Shown: positions 8,938 to 16,554, counted from the stretch's first letter. The stretch is DNA of 64,000 nt from Calothrix sp. NIES-4105 (GCF_002368415.1 NZ_AP018290.1:871470-935469), one strand, 5' to 3'. Translations and numbers: made by a program. The notes: generated by a model not told the origin, from the sequence alone.

Positions 8938-9903
8938 ATGTTTTCTAGACTGATGATAGCGGTTGCAACCACAGTGCTAACGATTGTGACCTCTTGTCTT
9001 TTTCCAGCGGTATCACTGAGCAAAAGTGCGATCGCTCAAGTGCCGGGTATCTATCCATTCAAGTTAGGTGATTTCACAATTACAGTCCTGAGCGACGGCA
9101 CACTCCCCCAAGATCTACATACGCTGCTGTCGAATACGAACCCAACAGAAACCGATCGCCTGCTTCAGAAAAACTTTCTGACTAATCCTGTCGAGGCATC
9201 GATTAATGCTTTCTTGATCGACACTGGAGATCAACAAGTACTCGTGGACACGGGAGCCGGAACCTTTTTTGGTCCAAAACTGGGCGGCAAGCTTCAAATA
9301 TCGTTAAAGGCAGCAGGCTACACACCTAACGAAATAGATGCAATTCTTCTGACTCATATTCATACCGATCATAGTGGGGGGCTGGTCGAACAGGGGAAAC
9401 GGGTGTTTCCTACCGCCACGCTCTATGTCGGCAAGCCAGATGTCGATTTCTGGTTTGATCGAGCGAATGCCACGCGATTCAACGTTGCTGAAAAGTACTT
9501 TGACGAAGCCGCGAAAACTGTCAAACCTTATTTAGATGCAGGCAAGGTGAAATCATTTTCTGGCAAGACAGTTCTGCTACCGGGAATCACCGCGCATCCC
9601 ACACCCGGTCACACTCCTGGTCATAGCTGCTATGTGGCGGCAAGCAAGGGCGAGAGCATCGAGTTTTGGGGCGATATTGTTCACTTTGCTTCGGTGCAAT
9701 TTCCCAAGCCAGAAATTACAGTTGCTTATGATGTCGATGCCAATGCTGCTGCGGCACAACGCAAAAAAGAGTTTGCGAGAGCGGAAGCATCCCGAATTTT
9801 GATAGCAGGCGCACATTTGCCCTTTCCCGGGGTTGGACACCTTCGGGCAGCAGATCAAGGTTATGCCTGGGTGCCAGTGGATTACCGCTGGCGTGAACCC
9901 TAA
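8938..9903 (+). CDS. Secreted metallo-beta-lactamase-fold hydrolase
   Basis: 321 residues. A signal peptide is clear: residues 1-3 positive, a hydrophobic stretch AVATTVLTIVTSCLFPAVSL, then a likely cut near SAIAQ. The Zn motif HIHTDHSGG (HxHxDH, about residue 139) is followed by HPTPGHTPGHSCY (third metal His), WGDIVHFA (bridging Asp) and AGAHLPFPGVGHL (last His). All ligands are present, so it should be an active periplasmic or exported hydrolase of the AHL-lactonase/MBL family. It contains a HIP1 octamer in the signal-peptide region. The start follows GGGTTCTAAT only weakly, but the signal peptide fixes it. Confidence 0.9.
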   Translation: MFSRLMIAVATTVLTIVTSCLFPAVSLSKSAIAQVPGIYPFKLGDFTITVLSDGTLPQDLHTLLSNTNPTETDRLLQKNFLTNPVEASINAFLIDTGDQQVLVDTGAGTFFGPKLGGKLQISLKAAGYTPNEIDAILLTHIHTDHSGGLVEQGKRVFPTATLYVGKPDVDFWFDRANATRFNVAEKYFDEAAKTVKPYLDAGKVKSFSGKTVLLPGITAHPTPGHTPGHSCYVAASKGESIEFWGDIVHFASVQFPKPEITVAYDVDANAAAAQRKKEFARAEASRILIAGAHLPFPGVGHLRAADQGYAWVPVDYRWREP

Positions 9904-9942
9904 AGGATTCATAGCAATGTGAAATGGGCGCCCTCATGTTTA

Positions 9943-10026
9943 TACGTCCATTCAGAGGTCAGTAGTGAAGCAGATATTAAAGCGTTAGTAGAGAAGACGA
10001 TTGCTACTTATGGCAAACTCGATTGA
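9943..10026 (+). pseudogene. SDR remnant (internal piece)
   Basis: A short open stretch reads EVSSEADIKALVEKTIATYG followed by KLD and a stop. This matches the helix region that precedes the NNAG motif in classical SDR proteins. Nothing before or after continues the domain, so it is a leftover of a second SDR gene, separate from the intact one at 7251. Confidence 0.6.
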
Positions 10027-10053
10027 GTCAAACGTACTACACAAAGGAACACC

Positions 10054-10455
10054 ATGAATCAGCCCAAGTTTTTTGTTACTCCCGGTTATGGCACATACAT
10101 GCTGAATGAATTGCATTTCTCGCAAGCGGTAAAAATTGGCGATCGAGTGGAGACATCCGGTCAAGGTGGCTGGGATGACAATCTGCAAATTCCTGAATCA
10201 CTCGCAGACGAGATTGCTCAGGCGTTTCGGAACGTAGAGCGAACCTTGGCAACTGCTGGTGCGGGTTGGGAGCATGTTGTCCACATTAATTCTTACCATG
10301 TTGGCGGGTTTCCCCCAGAGGTTAACGATGAGATGGTCAAGCTATTTCGTCATTACATGCCCAACCATGCCCCCATTTGGACAGAGGTAGGAGTTGCAGC
10401 TCTTGGACTTCCAACAATGCGTATTGAGATCCGCGTTACTGCAATCACGAGCTAA
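10054..10455 (+). CDS. RidA/YjgF-family protein
   Basis: 133 residues, the usual size. Family features are GDRVETSGQGGWDDNLQIPE near the start, AFRNVERTLATAGAGWEHVV in the middle and the conserved end APIWTEVGVAALGLPTMRIE, with the Arg that binds the carboxylate of the enamine in the last element. RidA proteins form trimers and hydrolyse reactive imines/enamines made by PLP and flavin enzymes. With amine- or alcohol-oxidising flavoproteins upstream, an imine-clearing role fits. RBS AAAGGAACACC precedes ATG. Confidence 0.9.
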   Translation: MNQPKFFVTPGYGTYMLNELHFSQAVKIGDRVETSGQGGWDDNLQIPESLADEIAQAFRNVERTLATAGAGWEHVVHINSYHVGGFPPEVNDEMVKLFRHYMPNHAPIWTEVGVAALGLPTMRIEIRVTAITS

Positions 10456-10483
10456 AACCTATGGAGAGATTCAAGAGATTCAG

Positions 10484-11548
10484 ATGTCAGAGAAAAATAA
10501 AGAACCAACCCTTGTTTTTGACCAAGAACGCGCTTCTAACTTTATGACGACAGCACAGATACTTTTTGCTGGAGGGTCGGGTTTCGTAGGGCGTACTGCC
10601 GTCAGGTGGTTCCGCGATCGGCATCCCGACATTCCAGTACTTGTCGGAGGTCGGAACCTGCAAGCGGCAAGCGAGGTCGCCCAGGAGGTTGGTGCTGCCG
10701 AAGCCGTCGCCATTGATCTCGATAAGCCTCAGTTAGGACTCGATGATGATATTGCCGTAGCTGCTGTGGTTATGTTGGCTCCCGAAGCCGGACTCAAAGG
10801 CTTGAGCTACGCACAGGACTTGGGCATTCCTTACCTGAACATCAACGCTGCCCTTACCGAAATCGGTCCCGAATTGGCGCTGTTCGCGCATCGTGCGACT
10901 GCAGCACCCGTCGTACTCGCCAGTCATTGGATGGCTGGTGCGGCTACGTTTCTGGCACTCAACAGTGCCAAAGGCTTCGAGATTGTCCGCTCCATCAGGT
11001 TCGGAGCAATCGTTGATGAGAAGGATTCAGTCGGTCCAGCGGCGATCGAAGACATGGAGCGGGTACATGGGGCTGCTCCCGCCGCACTGGTATTCGAGAA
11101 TGGGCGGCGCGTATGGCTGTCCGGCGATGCCGCAAAGGGCAAGGTCGAATCAGTCGATGGTAGATCGCTCAATGCCACCGCATTTTCCACGTTCGATACC
11201 GTGAGTCTCCATGCCGCCACCGGGGCAGCAGATGTACGCTTCGATCTGGTGAATGGTGAATCGTCCAGCCTTCGTGTGGGCGGTGAGGCAGCGACCGAGA
11301 TCATCGTCGAGATCGAGGGCGAGTCCGATGGTCGAACGAAGCGTTCGCGATCAATGCTTACGTTCAAGCATGGCACAGCCTCACTCACAGGTCTGAGCGT
11401 CGTTCTTTCTCTCGCGTCGGTACTGGGACTGAACGCTCGTTCTCCTGCCCGCTCTGGGCTTTACCTACCCGAACTACTCTCGGATACCAAATGGTTCTTG
11501 GATGAACTCCGCAGTGCGGGAGCAACTATCTACGAAGACTCTAACTAA
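10484..11548 (+). CDS. Saccharopine-dehydrogenase-like NAD(P)-binding protein
   Basis: About 354 residues from ATG 10484, or 334 from ATG 10544, which sits just before the Rossmann motif LFAGGSGFVGRTAVRWF. It continues with GGRNLQAASEVAQEVGAAEA and DLDKPQLGLDDDIAVAAVVM. This resembles the trans-acting enoyl-reductase/saccharopine-dehydrogenase-like group, whose substrates are mostly unknown. The sequence is visibly more G+C-rich than its neighbours from about 10600 to 11540 and uses GCC/GTC/CTG-type codons, hinting at transfer from a G+C-richer organism. The upstream in-frame extension overlaps the RidA gene and is unlikely. Confidence 0.75.
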   Translation: MSEKNKEPTLVFDQERASNFMTTAQILFAGGSGFVGRTAVRWFRDRHPDIPVLVGGRNLQAASEVAQEVGAAEAVAIDLDKPQLGLDDDIAVAAVVMLAPEAGLKGLSYAQDLGIPYLNINAALTEIGPELALFAHRATAAPVVLASHWMAGAATFLALNSAKGFEIVRSIRFGAIVDEKDSVGPAAIEDMERVHGAAPAALVFENGRRVWLSGDAAKGKVESVDGRSLNATAFSTFDTVSLHAATGAADVRFDLVNGESSSLRVGGEAATEIIVEIEGESDGRTKRSRSMLTFKHGTASLTGLSVVLSLASVLGLNARSPARSGLYLPELLSDTKWFLDELRSAGATIYEDSN

Positions 11549-11570
11549 CCGAGAATAAGCTTTATCAGAA

Positions 11571-12081
11571 ATAGCAGGCAGTGAAATTTAGAACTGCGTT
11601 TCCTGGTTCTAGTCAAACGCGCGCGAATCTCAACTGGCGGTGGCGCCCGAATCGTGGTCGGTATCGTCCGCATAAACCGAGAACTGGGTATTTTATAGGA
11701 GAAAGAATGAAGCGATTTACCTTGTTTACTTTCCTGTATCTCGCGCTGGGAGTTTGTTTGACGGCGATTGCACTTGGGTACCCAAACCTACCTTCAAGTC
11801 TGAAAACAAGCTTGTTAATTAATGCAGGAGCGTCCTATATCGTTTGTATCCTCAGTACCTTCCCATTTTGGCGTGAGAAGACGCTCAACTTCTATCGCAG
11901 ACAGAATTCAGTGGTAATTATACCCTGGTTGGTAATTGGAATAAAGATTGTTTGGATGATCTGGGATGCTCAAAGTCAGAACTGGACAATGGAAGCAATT
12001 TTGCGAGCTTTTTTGGGGCTATTAATTGTTTTACTGTTTGCAGAAATCATTGTTATTACATGGCAAGTAAATTCTGAACAT
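11571..12081. repeat. Duplicated 0.5-kb block, copy 1
   Basis: The block beginning ATAGCAGGCAGTGAAATT and running through the membrane-protein gene is nearly identical to 13546-14056, with only scattered substitutions. Similarity starts and stops abruptly at both ends. The copies are 1975 bases apart and in the same orientation. Confidence 0.9.
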
Positions 12082-12084
12082 TGA
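11707..12084 (+). CDS. Small four-helix membrane protein (copy 1), function unknown
   Basis: 125 residues. Four hydrophobic segments: LFTFLYLALGVCLTAIAL, LLINAGASYIVCILSTFPF, VVIIPWLVIGIKIVWMIW and ILRAFLGLLIVLLFAEIIVI. Charged loops between them carry WREKTLNFYRRQ and DAQSQNW. I take ATG 11707 because TAGGAGAAAGA is directly upstream. The frame is open back to 11581 (and the region is conserved in the second copy), but those residues (Arg-rich, no helix) look like untranslated leader. I cannot assign a family. A near-identical paralogue is at 13682. Confidence 0.65.
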   Translation: MKRFTLFTFLYLALGVCLTAIALGYPNLPSSLKTSLLINAGASYIVCILSTFPFWREKTLNFYRRQNSVVIIPWLVIGIKIVWMIWDAQSQNWTMEAILRAFLGLLIVLLFAEIIVITWQVNSEH

Positions 12085-12111
12085 ACATGTCATATCAATA
12101 CAAAAATATCA

Positions 12112-12186
12112 ATGCTAAGGGAAGCTCATCAACGTTTAGAAAAGGGAGGAATGCGATTGCGTTATTACTGCAAGGCGCCAATGTAG
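12112..12186 (+). pseudogene. Alcohol dehydrogenase C-terminal remnant
   Basis: A short frame reads REAHQRLEKGGMRLRYYC then stops. REAHQRLEKGG is the same C-terminal helix as AHQRLEQGG in the oxidoreductase at 1-417, where it is followed by GKIML. Here the following residues diverge at once, so this is the broken end of a second zinc-type dehydrogenase gene. Confidence 0.55.
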
Positions 12187-12312
12187 ATAAATCAGATTAC
12201 TCAAATTACGCAGGTACTAAAATCATGTTCAATTATTTCTTGGATAACTATAAAGTGATTTTATAACTGCTCTACCCTAAATCTATCAAATCAAATATTT
12301 AGAGAGAACACC

Positions 12313-12690
12313 ATGAAAGCATTCCTAAATTATTCCACAATTATTCCAGCTTTGGCAATCAGCATGATACTTCATTTCGCCCTGCCTGCATCAGCAGATT
12401 CCACAGCTAATTTGCTCCTTAACTTGCAATGCGAAGGCGGATACAACGTCGATATCTGGAAAACTAAACAATCAGGAGAACTCCTTTATCGCTCAACCAG
12501 TTCCAATGGAAAATTGAGTTTGGGAAGAGGAACAAGCCAAGCAACGGAAGGCGTTCGAGTTTACAAGTTTCAGAAGGGTAATCATCAATACTGGGTTTGG
12601 GATGGAACATTGGATAGCCAGCAATCTGGAACACTAGAAGTTTACAAAAACAACACTATCCAACGGCGATATGCGTGTACGAAACGTTAG
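12313..12690 (+). CDS. Small secreted protein, unknown
   Basis: 125 residues with a signal peptide (MKAFLNYSTIIPALAISMIL then HFALPASA, cut likely after SADS). The mature part has two Cys residues (LQCEGG and YACTKR) that could form a disulfide, and a beta-rich pattern with repeated Tyr/Trp (VYKFQKGNHQYWVWDGTL). I do not recognise a family. RBS AGAGAGAACACC precedes ATG. The conserved promoter-like element copy 2 begins 11 bases after its stop and belongs to the next unit. Confidence 0.65.
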   Translation: MKAFLNYSTIIPALAISMILHFALPASADSTANLLLNLQCEGGYNVDIWKTKQSGELLYRSTSSNGKLSLGRGTSQATEGVRVYKFQKGNHQYWVWDGTLDSQQSGTLEVYKNNTIQRRYACTKR

Positions 12691-12700
12691 TTAAATACCA

Positions 12701-12756
12701 TAATAATTTAATTAATTGTTGTAAGAATCTGAAAGAAATTGAGCCTTGGAACTTAT
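12701..12756 (+). promoter_or_regulatory. Conserved promoter-like element, copy 2
   Basis: A degenerate half-site TAATAATTTA at 12701 and a perfect TAAGAATCTG at 12722 keep the 21-bp spacing. They are followed by TTGGAACTTATTATACT with TATACT as the -10-like box. About 130 bases of unrelated sequence separate it from the small frame at 12937. Confidence 0.5.
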
Positions 12757-12936
12757 TATACTCAAGTTAGATAGAACCTTGCCCTTACCATACAAATAAG
12801 GAACTTCCAAATAAAAAATATCCCAAATTTTTTGCGGGGAACGCCCGAGGCGCCGTGGCGGAAATTCTACCACCTTTGGAACGAGCAATAATGTCCGACC
12901 TCTAAAAAATATAGAATTGTAAAAGGAGAAAAAATA

Positions 12937-13032
12937 ATGTCTGAACTTCAATCTGCTGCTACTGCTTTATCAAATGATTTGCCGACTTTGAAGAAAAATA
13001 TGATGGGCATTCTTTTCCGTGGAGTTCTCTAA
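12937..13032 (+). CDS. 31-residue frame, unknown (possibly truncated gene)
   Basis: ATG with a strong RBS (AAAAGGAGAAAAAATA) encodes MSELQSAATALSNDLPTLKK plus 11 residues ending GILFRGVL. No Cys and no recognised leader motif. The stop is followed 36 bases later by a MITE-like element, so the frame may be the first codons of a gene that was cut. A real small peptide cannot be excluded. Confidence 0.35.
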   Translation: MSELQSAATALSNDLPTLKKNMMGILFRGVL

Positions 13033-13068
13033 AATCTATCATCCACGCGGCAAAGTGGTGGGTGGCTC

Positions 13069-13192
13069 AGGGCAAACGCATCTAAATTCTAGGTGCCTTG
13101 TCTAGTAAGGGTTTCAGATTTTAGTAATAAAACTAAACAATCGACGAAAGCTTTGTCTAGTAAGCATTCTAAAAATAAGATGCGTTTGCCCT
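13069..13192. mobile_element. MITE-like element with 15-bp perfect terminal inverted repeats
   Basis: AGGGCAAACGCATCT at 13069-13083 is exactly repeated in inverse orientation as AGATGCGTTTGCCCT at 13178-13192. Inside are two direct copies of TTGTCTAGTAAG. No transposase is encoded, so it is a non-autonomous element or IS remnant. It ends 3 bases before the next conserved promoter-like element. Confidence 0.75.
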
Positions 13193-13195
13193 GCA

Positions 13196-13253
13196 TAAGA
13201 ATCTGACAAATCATCGTAAGAATCTGAAAGAAGTCAGACAGTGGGACTTAATA
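13196..13253 (+). promoter_or_regulatory. Conserved promoter-like element, copy 3
   Basis: Perfect half-sites TAAGAATCTG at 13196 and 13217 (21 bp apart), then GGGACTTAATACACT with a -10-like TACACT, and GGATAGATAAAACTAGGAGAATCG leading to the ATG at 13287. This is the cleanest copy of the family, with both half-sites identical. Confidence 0.65.
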
Positions 13254-13286
13254 CACTAAGGATAGATAAAACTAGGAGAATCGAAC

Positions 13287-13346
13287 ATGGTAACAGAGCG
13301 AACTATAGACGAAATAGATCGCGCCTATAATTACAATCAAGTGTAA
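13287..13346 (+). CDS. 19-residue frame, probable gene stump
   Basis: ATG 13287 has RBS CTAGGAGAATCGAAC and encodes MVTERTIDEIDRAYNYNQV before TAA. It sits correctly behind a conserved promoter-like element, so it was probably the start of a real gene. After the stop there is about 200 bases without coding frame, then the second membrane-protein block. Function not recognisable. Confidence 0.3.
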   Translation: MVTERTIDEIDRAYNYNQV

Positions 13347-13545
13347 AAGCCAGCAAACATTAATGTTCTAACTTGCGATCGCGCAGTGGCTTAAAGTCGC
13401 ATCACCTATAGTTCAAACAGACCAATTCAAGTATTTTGGCAATAGCAATCATTTTAGCAACTTGATGATAGTTGCGATCTCACCACAACCATTCGAGCAA
13501 ACTTCAAGCTATTGAGCAAAACCCTGAGATGAACGATCGCACATT

Positions 13546-14056
13546 ATAGCAGGCAGTGAAATTTAGAACTGCGTTTCCTGGTTCCAGTCAAACGCGCGCG
13601 AATCTCAACTGGCGGTGGCGCCCGAATCGTGGTCGGTATCGTCCGCATGAACCAAGAACTGGGTATTTTATAGGAGAAAGAATGAAGCGATTTAGCTTGT
13701 TTACTTTCCTGTATCTCGCGCTGGGAGTTTGTTTGACGGCGATTGCGCTTGGGTACCCAAACCTACCTTCGAGTCTGAAAACAAGCTTGTTAATTAATGC
13801 AGGAGCGTCCTATATCGTTTGTATCCTCAGTACCTTCCCATTTTGGCGTGAGAAGACGCTCAACTTCTATCGCAGACAGAATTCAGTGGTAATTATACCC
13901 TGGTTGGTAATTGGAATAAAGATTGTTTGGATGATCTGGGATGCTCAAAGTCAGAACTGGACAATGGAAGCCATTTTGCGAGCTTTTTCGGAGCTATTAG
14001 TTGTTTTACTGTTTGCAGAAATCATTGTTATTACATGGCAAGTAAATTCGGAACAT
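13546..14056. repeat. Duplicated 0.5-kb block, copy 2
   Basis: Near-identical to 11571-12081. Differences are mostly single substitutions. After the shared end, this copy continues into the conserved promoter-like element copy 4, whereas copy 1 continues into the dehydrogenase remnant. Confidence 0.9.
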
Positions 14057-14059
14057 TAA
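13682..14059 (+). CDS. Small four-helix membrane protein (copy 2), function unknown
   Basis: 125 residues, nearly identical to the product of 11707-12084; the few changes include Thr-to-Ser near the N-terminus and Leu-Gly to Ser-Glu in the last helix (ILRAFSELLVVLLFAEIIVI). The RBS TAGGAGAAAGA is conserved. That both copies remain open with mainly conservative changes suggests a recent duplication and perhaps function, but no family can be named. Confidence 0.65.
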   Translation: MKRFSLFTFLYLALGVCLTAIALGYPNLPSSLKTSLLINAGASYIVCILSTFPFWREKTLNFYRRQNSVVIIPWLVIGIKIVWMIWDAQSQNWTMEAILRAFSELLVVLLFAEIIVITWQVNSEH

Positions 14060-14133
14060 TGTCAATTATGTCGCCGAAATTTTGCCGGGACAAAAACTAA
14101 CTCGGCAAGTTTTTCTGTTAATTATAGTGTAGC

Positions 14134-14195
14134 TAATAATTTAATTAATTGTTGTAAGAATCTGAAAGAAGTTGAGCATTGGAATTTAGTACACT
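14134..14195 (+). promoter_or_regulatory. Conserved promoter-like element, copy 4
   Basis: Half-sites TAATAATTTA at 14134 and TAAGAATCTG at 14155 (21 bp apart), then TTGGAATTTAG and the -10-like TACACT at 14190-14195. From about 14148 to 14222 it is almost base-for-base the same as copy 1 at 7075-7148. It drives the broken acyltransferase gene at 14298. Confidence 0.6.
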
Positions 14196-14297
14196 TTCGG
14201 TATAAAAAATCAGGAGAATCCCTGACTAGCAACACCATTACTTATCATTTATTTGTCTCTCGATCCAACAAACCGAGGATAGCAATAGGAGTCCCTC

Positions 14298-14731
14298 ATG
14301 GAACGGTATTTAGGCGCATTTGAACATTTATATTGGCTCTACAACCAGTTTTATCCGATAGATTTTGTCACCGTTGCGAAACTTCAGGGGCAGTTTAGTT
14401 CCGCACCGATGCCACCGCCTTTGTTGAAGCAGCGCAATCGCAATATCTCTGTCAACTGAACGTCACAAATCTCGGTCGCATCGATATGGCTCGACAATAC
14501 GGCAACATTCGGATTGAAGCACTCCATGCACCTGCTGTCACGTTAGGTGTGGCAGGGCGGAATGTTGGAGTTGCGACCTTGGGAGATCGCCTCGCCCTCA
14601 CGATTTCATCGACACCCCTGATGGATGTAGAGCGGGCCCAGAGCGATCGGGCTGCAACTGCCTTTTTATCGGCAGGAGTGAAGCGTTTAGAGCTTGCAGT
14701 AGGACAGGAAGTTGCATCTGAAGTTGCCTGA
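14298..14731 (+). pseudogene. Condensation-domain/PapA-type acyltransferase, internally deleted
   Basis: The N-terminal piece starts MERYLGAFEHLYWLYNQFYP after RBS AGGAGTCCCTC, the usual beginning of stand-alone condensation-type acyltransferases (PapA5-like). At about 14395 the frame jumps: in frame 2 the sequence opens at 14399 and reads to a plausible C-terminal end (GNIRIEALHAPAVTLG ... RLALTISSTPLMDVERAQSD). The HHxxxDG centre and some 300 residues between are missing, so the gene is dead by deletion with frame loss. Family assignment is by pattern memory of the two ends. Confidence 0.5.
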
Positions 14732-14780
14732 TCGTGTCTTTCGTTCGACGATTGGACATCTTGCATTAGAACACAACTAA
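14730..14780 (+). pseudogene. FAD oxidase (BBE-like) C-terminal remnant
   Basis: Reads DRVFRSTIGHLALEHN then stop. The intact FAD oxidase at 3891 ends DDVFRSTIGHLAPNSLTR. The match of VFRSTIGHLA and the position of the stop show that the last codons of a second such gene survive here. Confidence 0.65.
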
Positions 14781-14790
14781 CAATTTCTCA

Positions 14791-15138
14791 ACAGGTTACC
14801 TTGTCTTTGTTGATGTTTTAGAATTTAAGCAAGTGGGTGAAGCTCCATCCTACCCGGCTTTCTTTGTCTCGGACGGTACTACTCTGCTAACGCTCTGGCA
14901 AGCAACCGACCCTAACACTGCGACTCCGTTTGAGCGCAAAAACAACATTGGGCTGCATCACTTCGCTCTGAGAGTACAAAATCTAGAAATGCTAAATTTT
15001 CTCCACCAAACACTGGCAATAACAGAAGGGGTGCAAATCGAATTCCCCCCTGAGCCTCTCGGTGGAGGTCCTACCCACCATATGATGCTCAACATTCCTA
15101 GTGGCATTCGCATGGAGTTGATTGCTCCAGCCTCCTAA
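14791..15138 (+). pseudogene. VOC-family protein, N-terminally truncated
   Basis: The open part covers the second half of a VOC domain: APSYPAFFVSDGTTLLTLWQ, then NIGLHHFALRVQNLEMLNFL, and the end EPLGGGPTHHMMLNIPSG followed by IRMELIAP. His (LHHFAL) and Glu (MELI) ligands of the second unit are kept. The first beta-alpha-beta unit is incomplete and no good start with RBS is seen; GTG 14833 is the only nearby start. It lies among other remnants and is different in sequence from the VOC gene at 3342. Confidence 0.6.
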
Positions 15139-15274
15139 TGATTTGTTAAAAATACGCATGAGCTACAAGTTTCTGAATGAAATCTGAACATCTGGATAAC
15201 GATTGGCACCCGATAACTCTCCTTTCACAATATAGAACCAGTCAAGCACAGGATGAATTAGGAGCAGAGAAATT

Positions 15275-15420
15275 ATGGCAACCCCAGGTTGGACTCGCAG
15301 TGAACCTCCCTTTCATGCCGGTGAAAGGGCAATTCAAGCTCGATTGGGAACACAGGAACAGATGGATAAGTTAGGACGACGGGTAATTCGAGAATTTCTC
15401 CCAGAACAGCACCGTCAGTT
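15275..15420 (+). pseudogene. Pyridoxamine-phosphate-oxidase-like protein, N-terminal stump
   Basis: After TAGGAGCAGAGAAATT an ATG opens MATPGWTRSEPPFHAGERAI, then QARLGTQEQMDKLGRRVIRE and FLPEQHRQF. This is the N-terminus of PNPOx-like/FAD-binding oxidoreductases that begin with a PFHAGE-type motif. Homology ends at about 15420, where sequence of an unrelated gene on the other strand begins. Confidence 0.55.
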
Positions 15421-15435
15421 CTTTACGAGGCTTCC

Positions 15436-16171
15436 TTAGGTTAGAGGCATCGACTAAATTAACAGGAAGTTCAACTAAACCTTTACTAGGGTCAACAATA
15501 GGTATAGGAATCTGTATATTACCACTCAATTATGGAGTGGCGCCTTTGGCAGTAATCTCACTTACATTATCTGATGGATTATTGCGCTGCTTTATACCAA
15601 AGATTCCTGCTATATTTTTAATGAGAACATTTCCACCGCGCGCCAAAGCAGAATCTGCCCGAATATTGCTATTTTCTGACGGCACAGCAACAATGAAACC
15701 ATTTTTGGCATCAATATTTATGTTACCGCCAGTAATATTATTACCAGTAGCATTAGTAGTTATATTACTACCTCGACGTAATAATAATAAAGGTGAATTT
15801 AGAAATATATTTCCTCCACCACCAGTTGTATCAGCGTTAATAGAGGCGCCATCCAACAACATCGAGTTAGCATCTATAGTTAAGTTGCCAGCGAAGCCAG
15901 AATTTGTGCTGCTAACTGTAGCTTGCGCCCTATCCCGTGCAATAAATTTTCCTGTCCTTAAAGTTAAATCTCCATAAGCTTGTAACTATCCAGTTAAATC
16001 TAATTTATCACCTACTAACGTTAGGTTTTTACCCGGCGCCAAATTTCCACTATTCTTTATAGTTGCTCCCGGCTGACTAACTCCATACTGTAATCCTGGT
16101 ATAATATTTATTTTAAAATTAGGGCTATTTTCAAGAATATTGCTTAATTTTACTCGGTCAGGACTATAAGT
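15436..16171 (-). pseudogene. FHA-type (two-partner secretion) haemagglutinin repeat protein, fragment
   Basis: On the minus strand the text is a beta-helix exoprotein: GATIKNSGNLAPGKNLTLVG, then GNINIDAKNGFIVAVP and NPSDNVSEITAKGATP, with the usual cyanobacterial tail IQIPIPIVDPSKGLVELPVN. Two in-frame stops interrupt it: TAG at about 15986-15988 (expected Gln in TGQLQAYGDLTL) and TAA at 15530-15532 (expected Gln before LSGNIQ). Both look like CAG/CAA to stop mutations. The N-terminal secretion domain is missing. Confidence 0.7.
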
Positions 16172-16366
16172 TAAATCTCGGAAAATGTCTAACCCGATAG
16201 CTGTAGGTTTATAACTTTGGATAATTGTTAACAATTCTGCTAAATCTCGGTCGGGGATAGGATATTTCCCAACGGTTCTGATATCATCTTCGTTAATTCC
16301 AACAATTACAACCTCTGGGTCGGATGCTTCGGGTGGACGTAACTGTAGAAAATCAACATGTAACAA
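16172..16366 (-). pseudogene. CHASE2 sensor-domain fragment fused in frame to the FHA fragment
   Basis: Residues 1-65 of the minus-strand frame (LRPPEASDPEVVIVGINEDD, then YKPTAIGLDIFRDL) are the core of an extracytoplasmic CHASE2 domain, normally in adenylate cyclases, kinases or CHAT proteins. At about 16172 the text changes without frame loss into FHA-repeat sequence. There is no signal or membrane helix, so it looks like a deletion junction rather than a designed fusion. Confidence 0.6.
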
Positions 16367-16465
16367 AATGGATTTCTTTGTAATGCAAATTAATTTCCAG
16401 ATTTGGTAACTGGTTTTCCAAAAATGGAAACATAAAATGAATTTAATTAAGGCAAGCTTTTATCA

Positions 16466-16525
16466 TAAGAAGCTGACAAATTATTGTAAGAATCTGAAAG
16501 CAGTCAAGTATTGGAACTCAGTACA
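16466..16525 (+). promoter_or_regulatory. Conserved promoter-like element, copy 5 (upstream of crystallin-fold gene)
   Basis: Half-sites TAAGAAGCTG at 16466 and TAAGAATCTG at 16487, 21 bp apart, followed by TTGGAACTCAGTACACTTC (-10-like TACACT) and GATAGATTCAATAAGGAG, the RBS of the gene at 16555. This copy has the shortest path to an intact gene: the start codon is about 37 bases past the -10. Confidence 0.65.
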
Positions 16526-16554
16526 CTTCAGATAGATTCAATAAGGAGAAAACA

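Noticed and set aside
10924-11388. 154-codon minus-strand frame within the reductase gene
   Set aside because: Ser/Ala/Pro-rich shadow of a G+C-rich gene on the other strand; no start signals.
12937-13032. Small frame as a bacteriocin precursor
   Set aside because: No Cys, no GG motif and far from the exporter genes; kept only as an unknown small frame.
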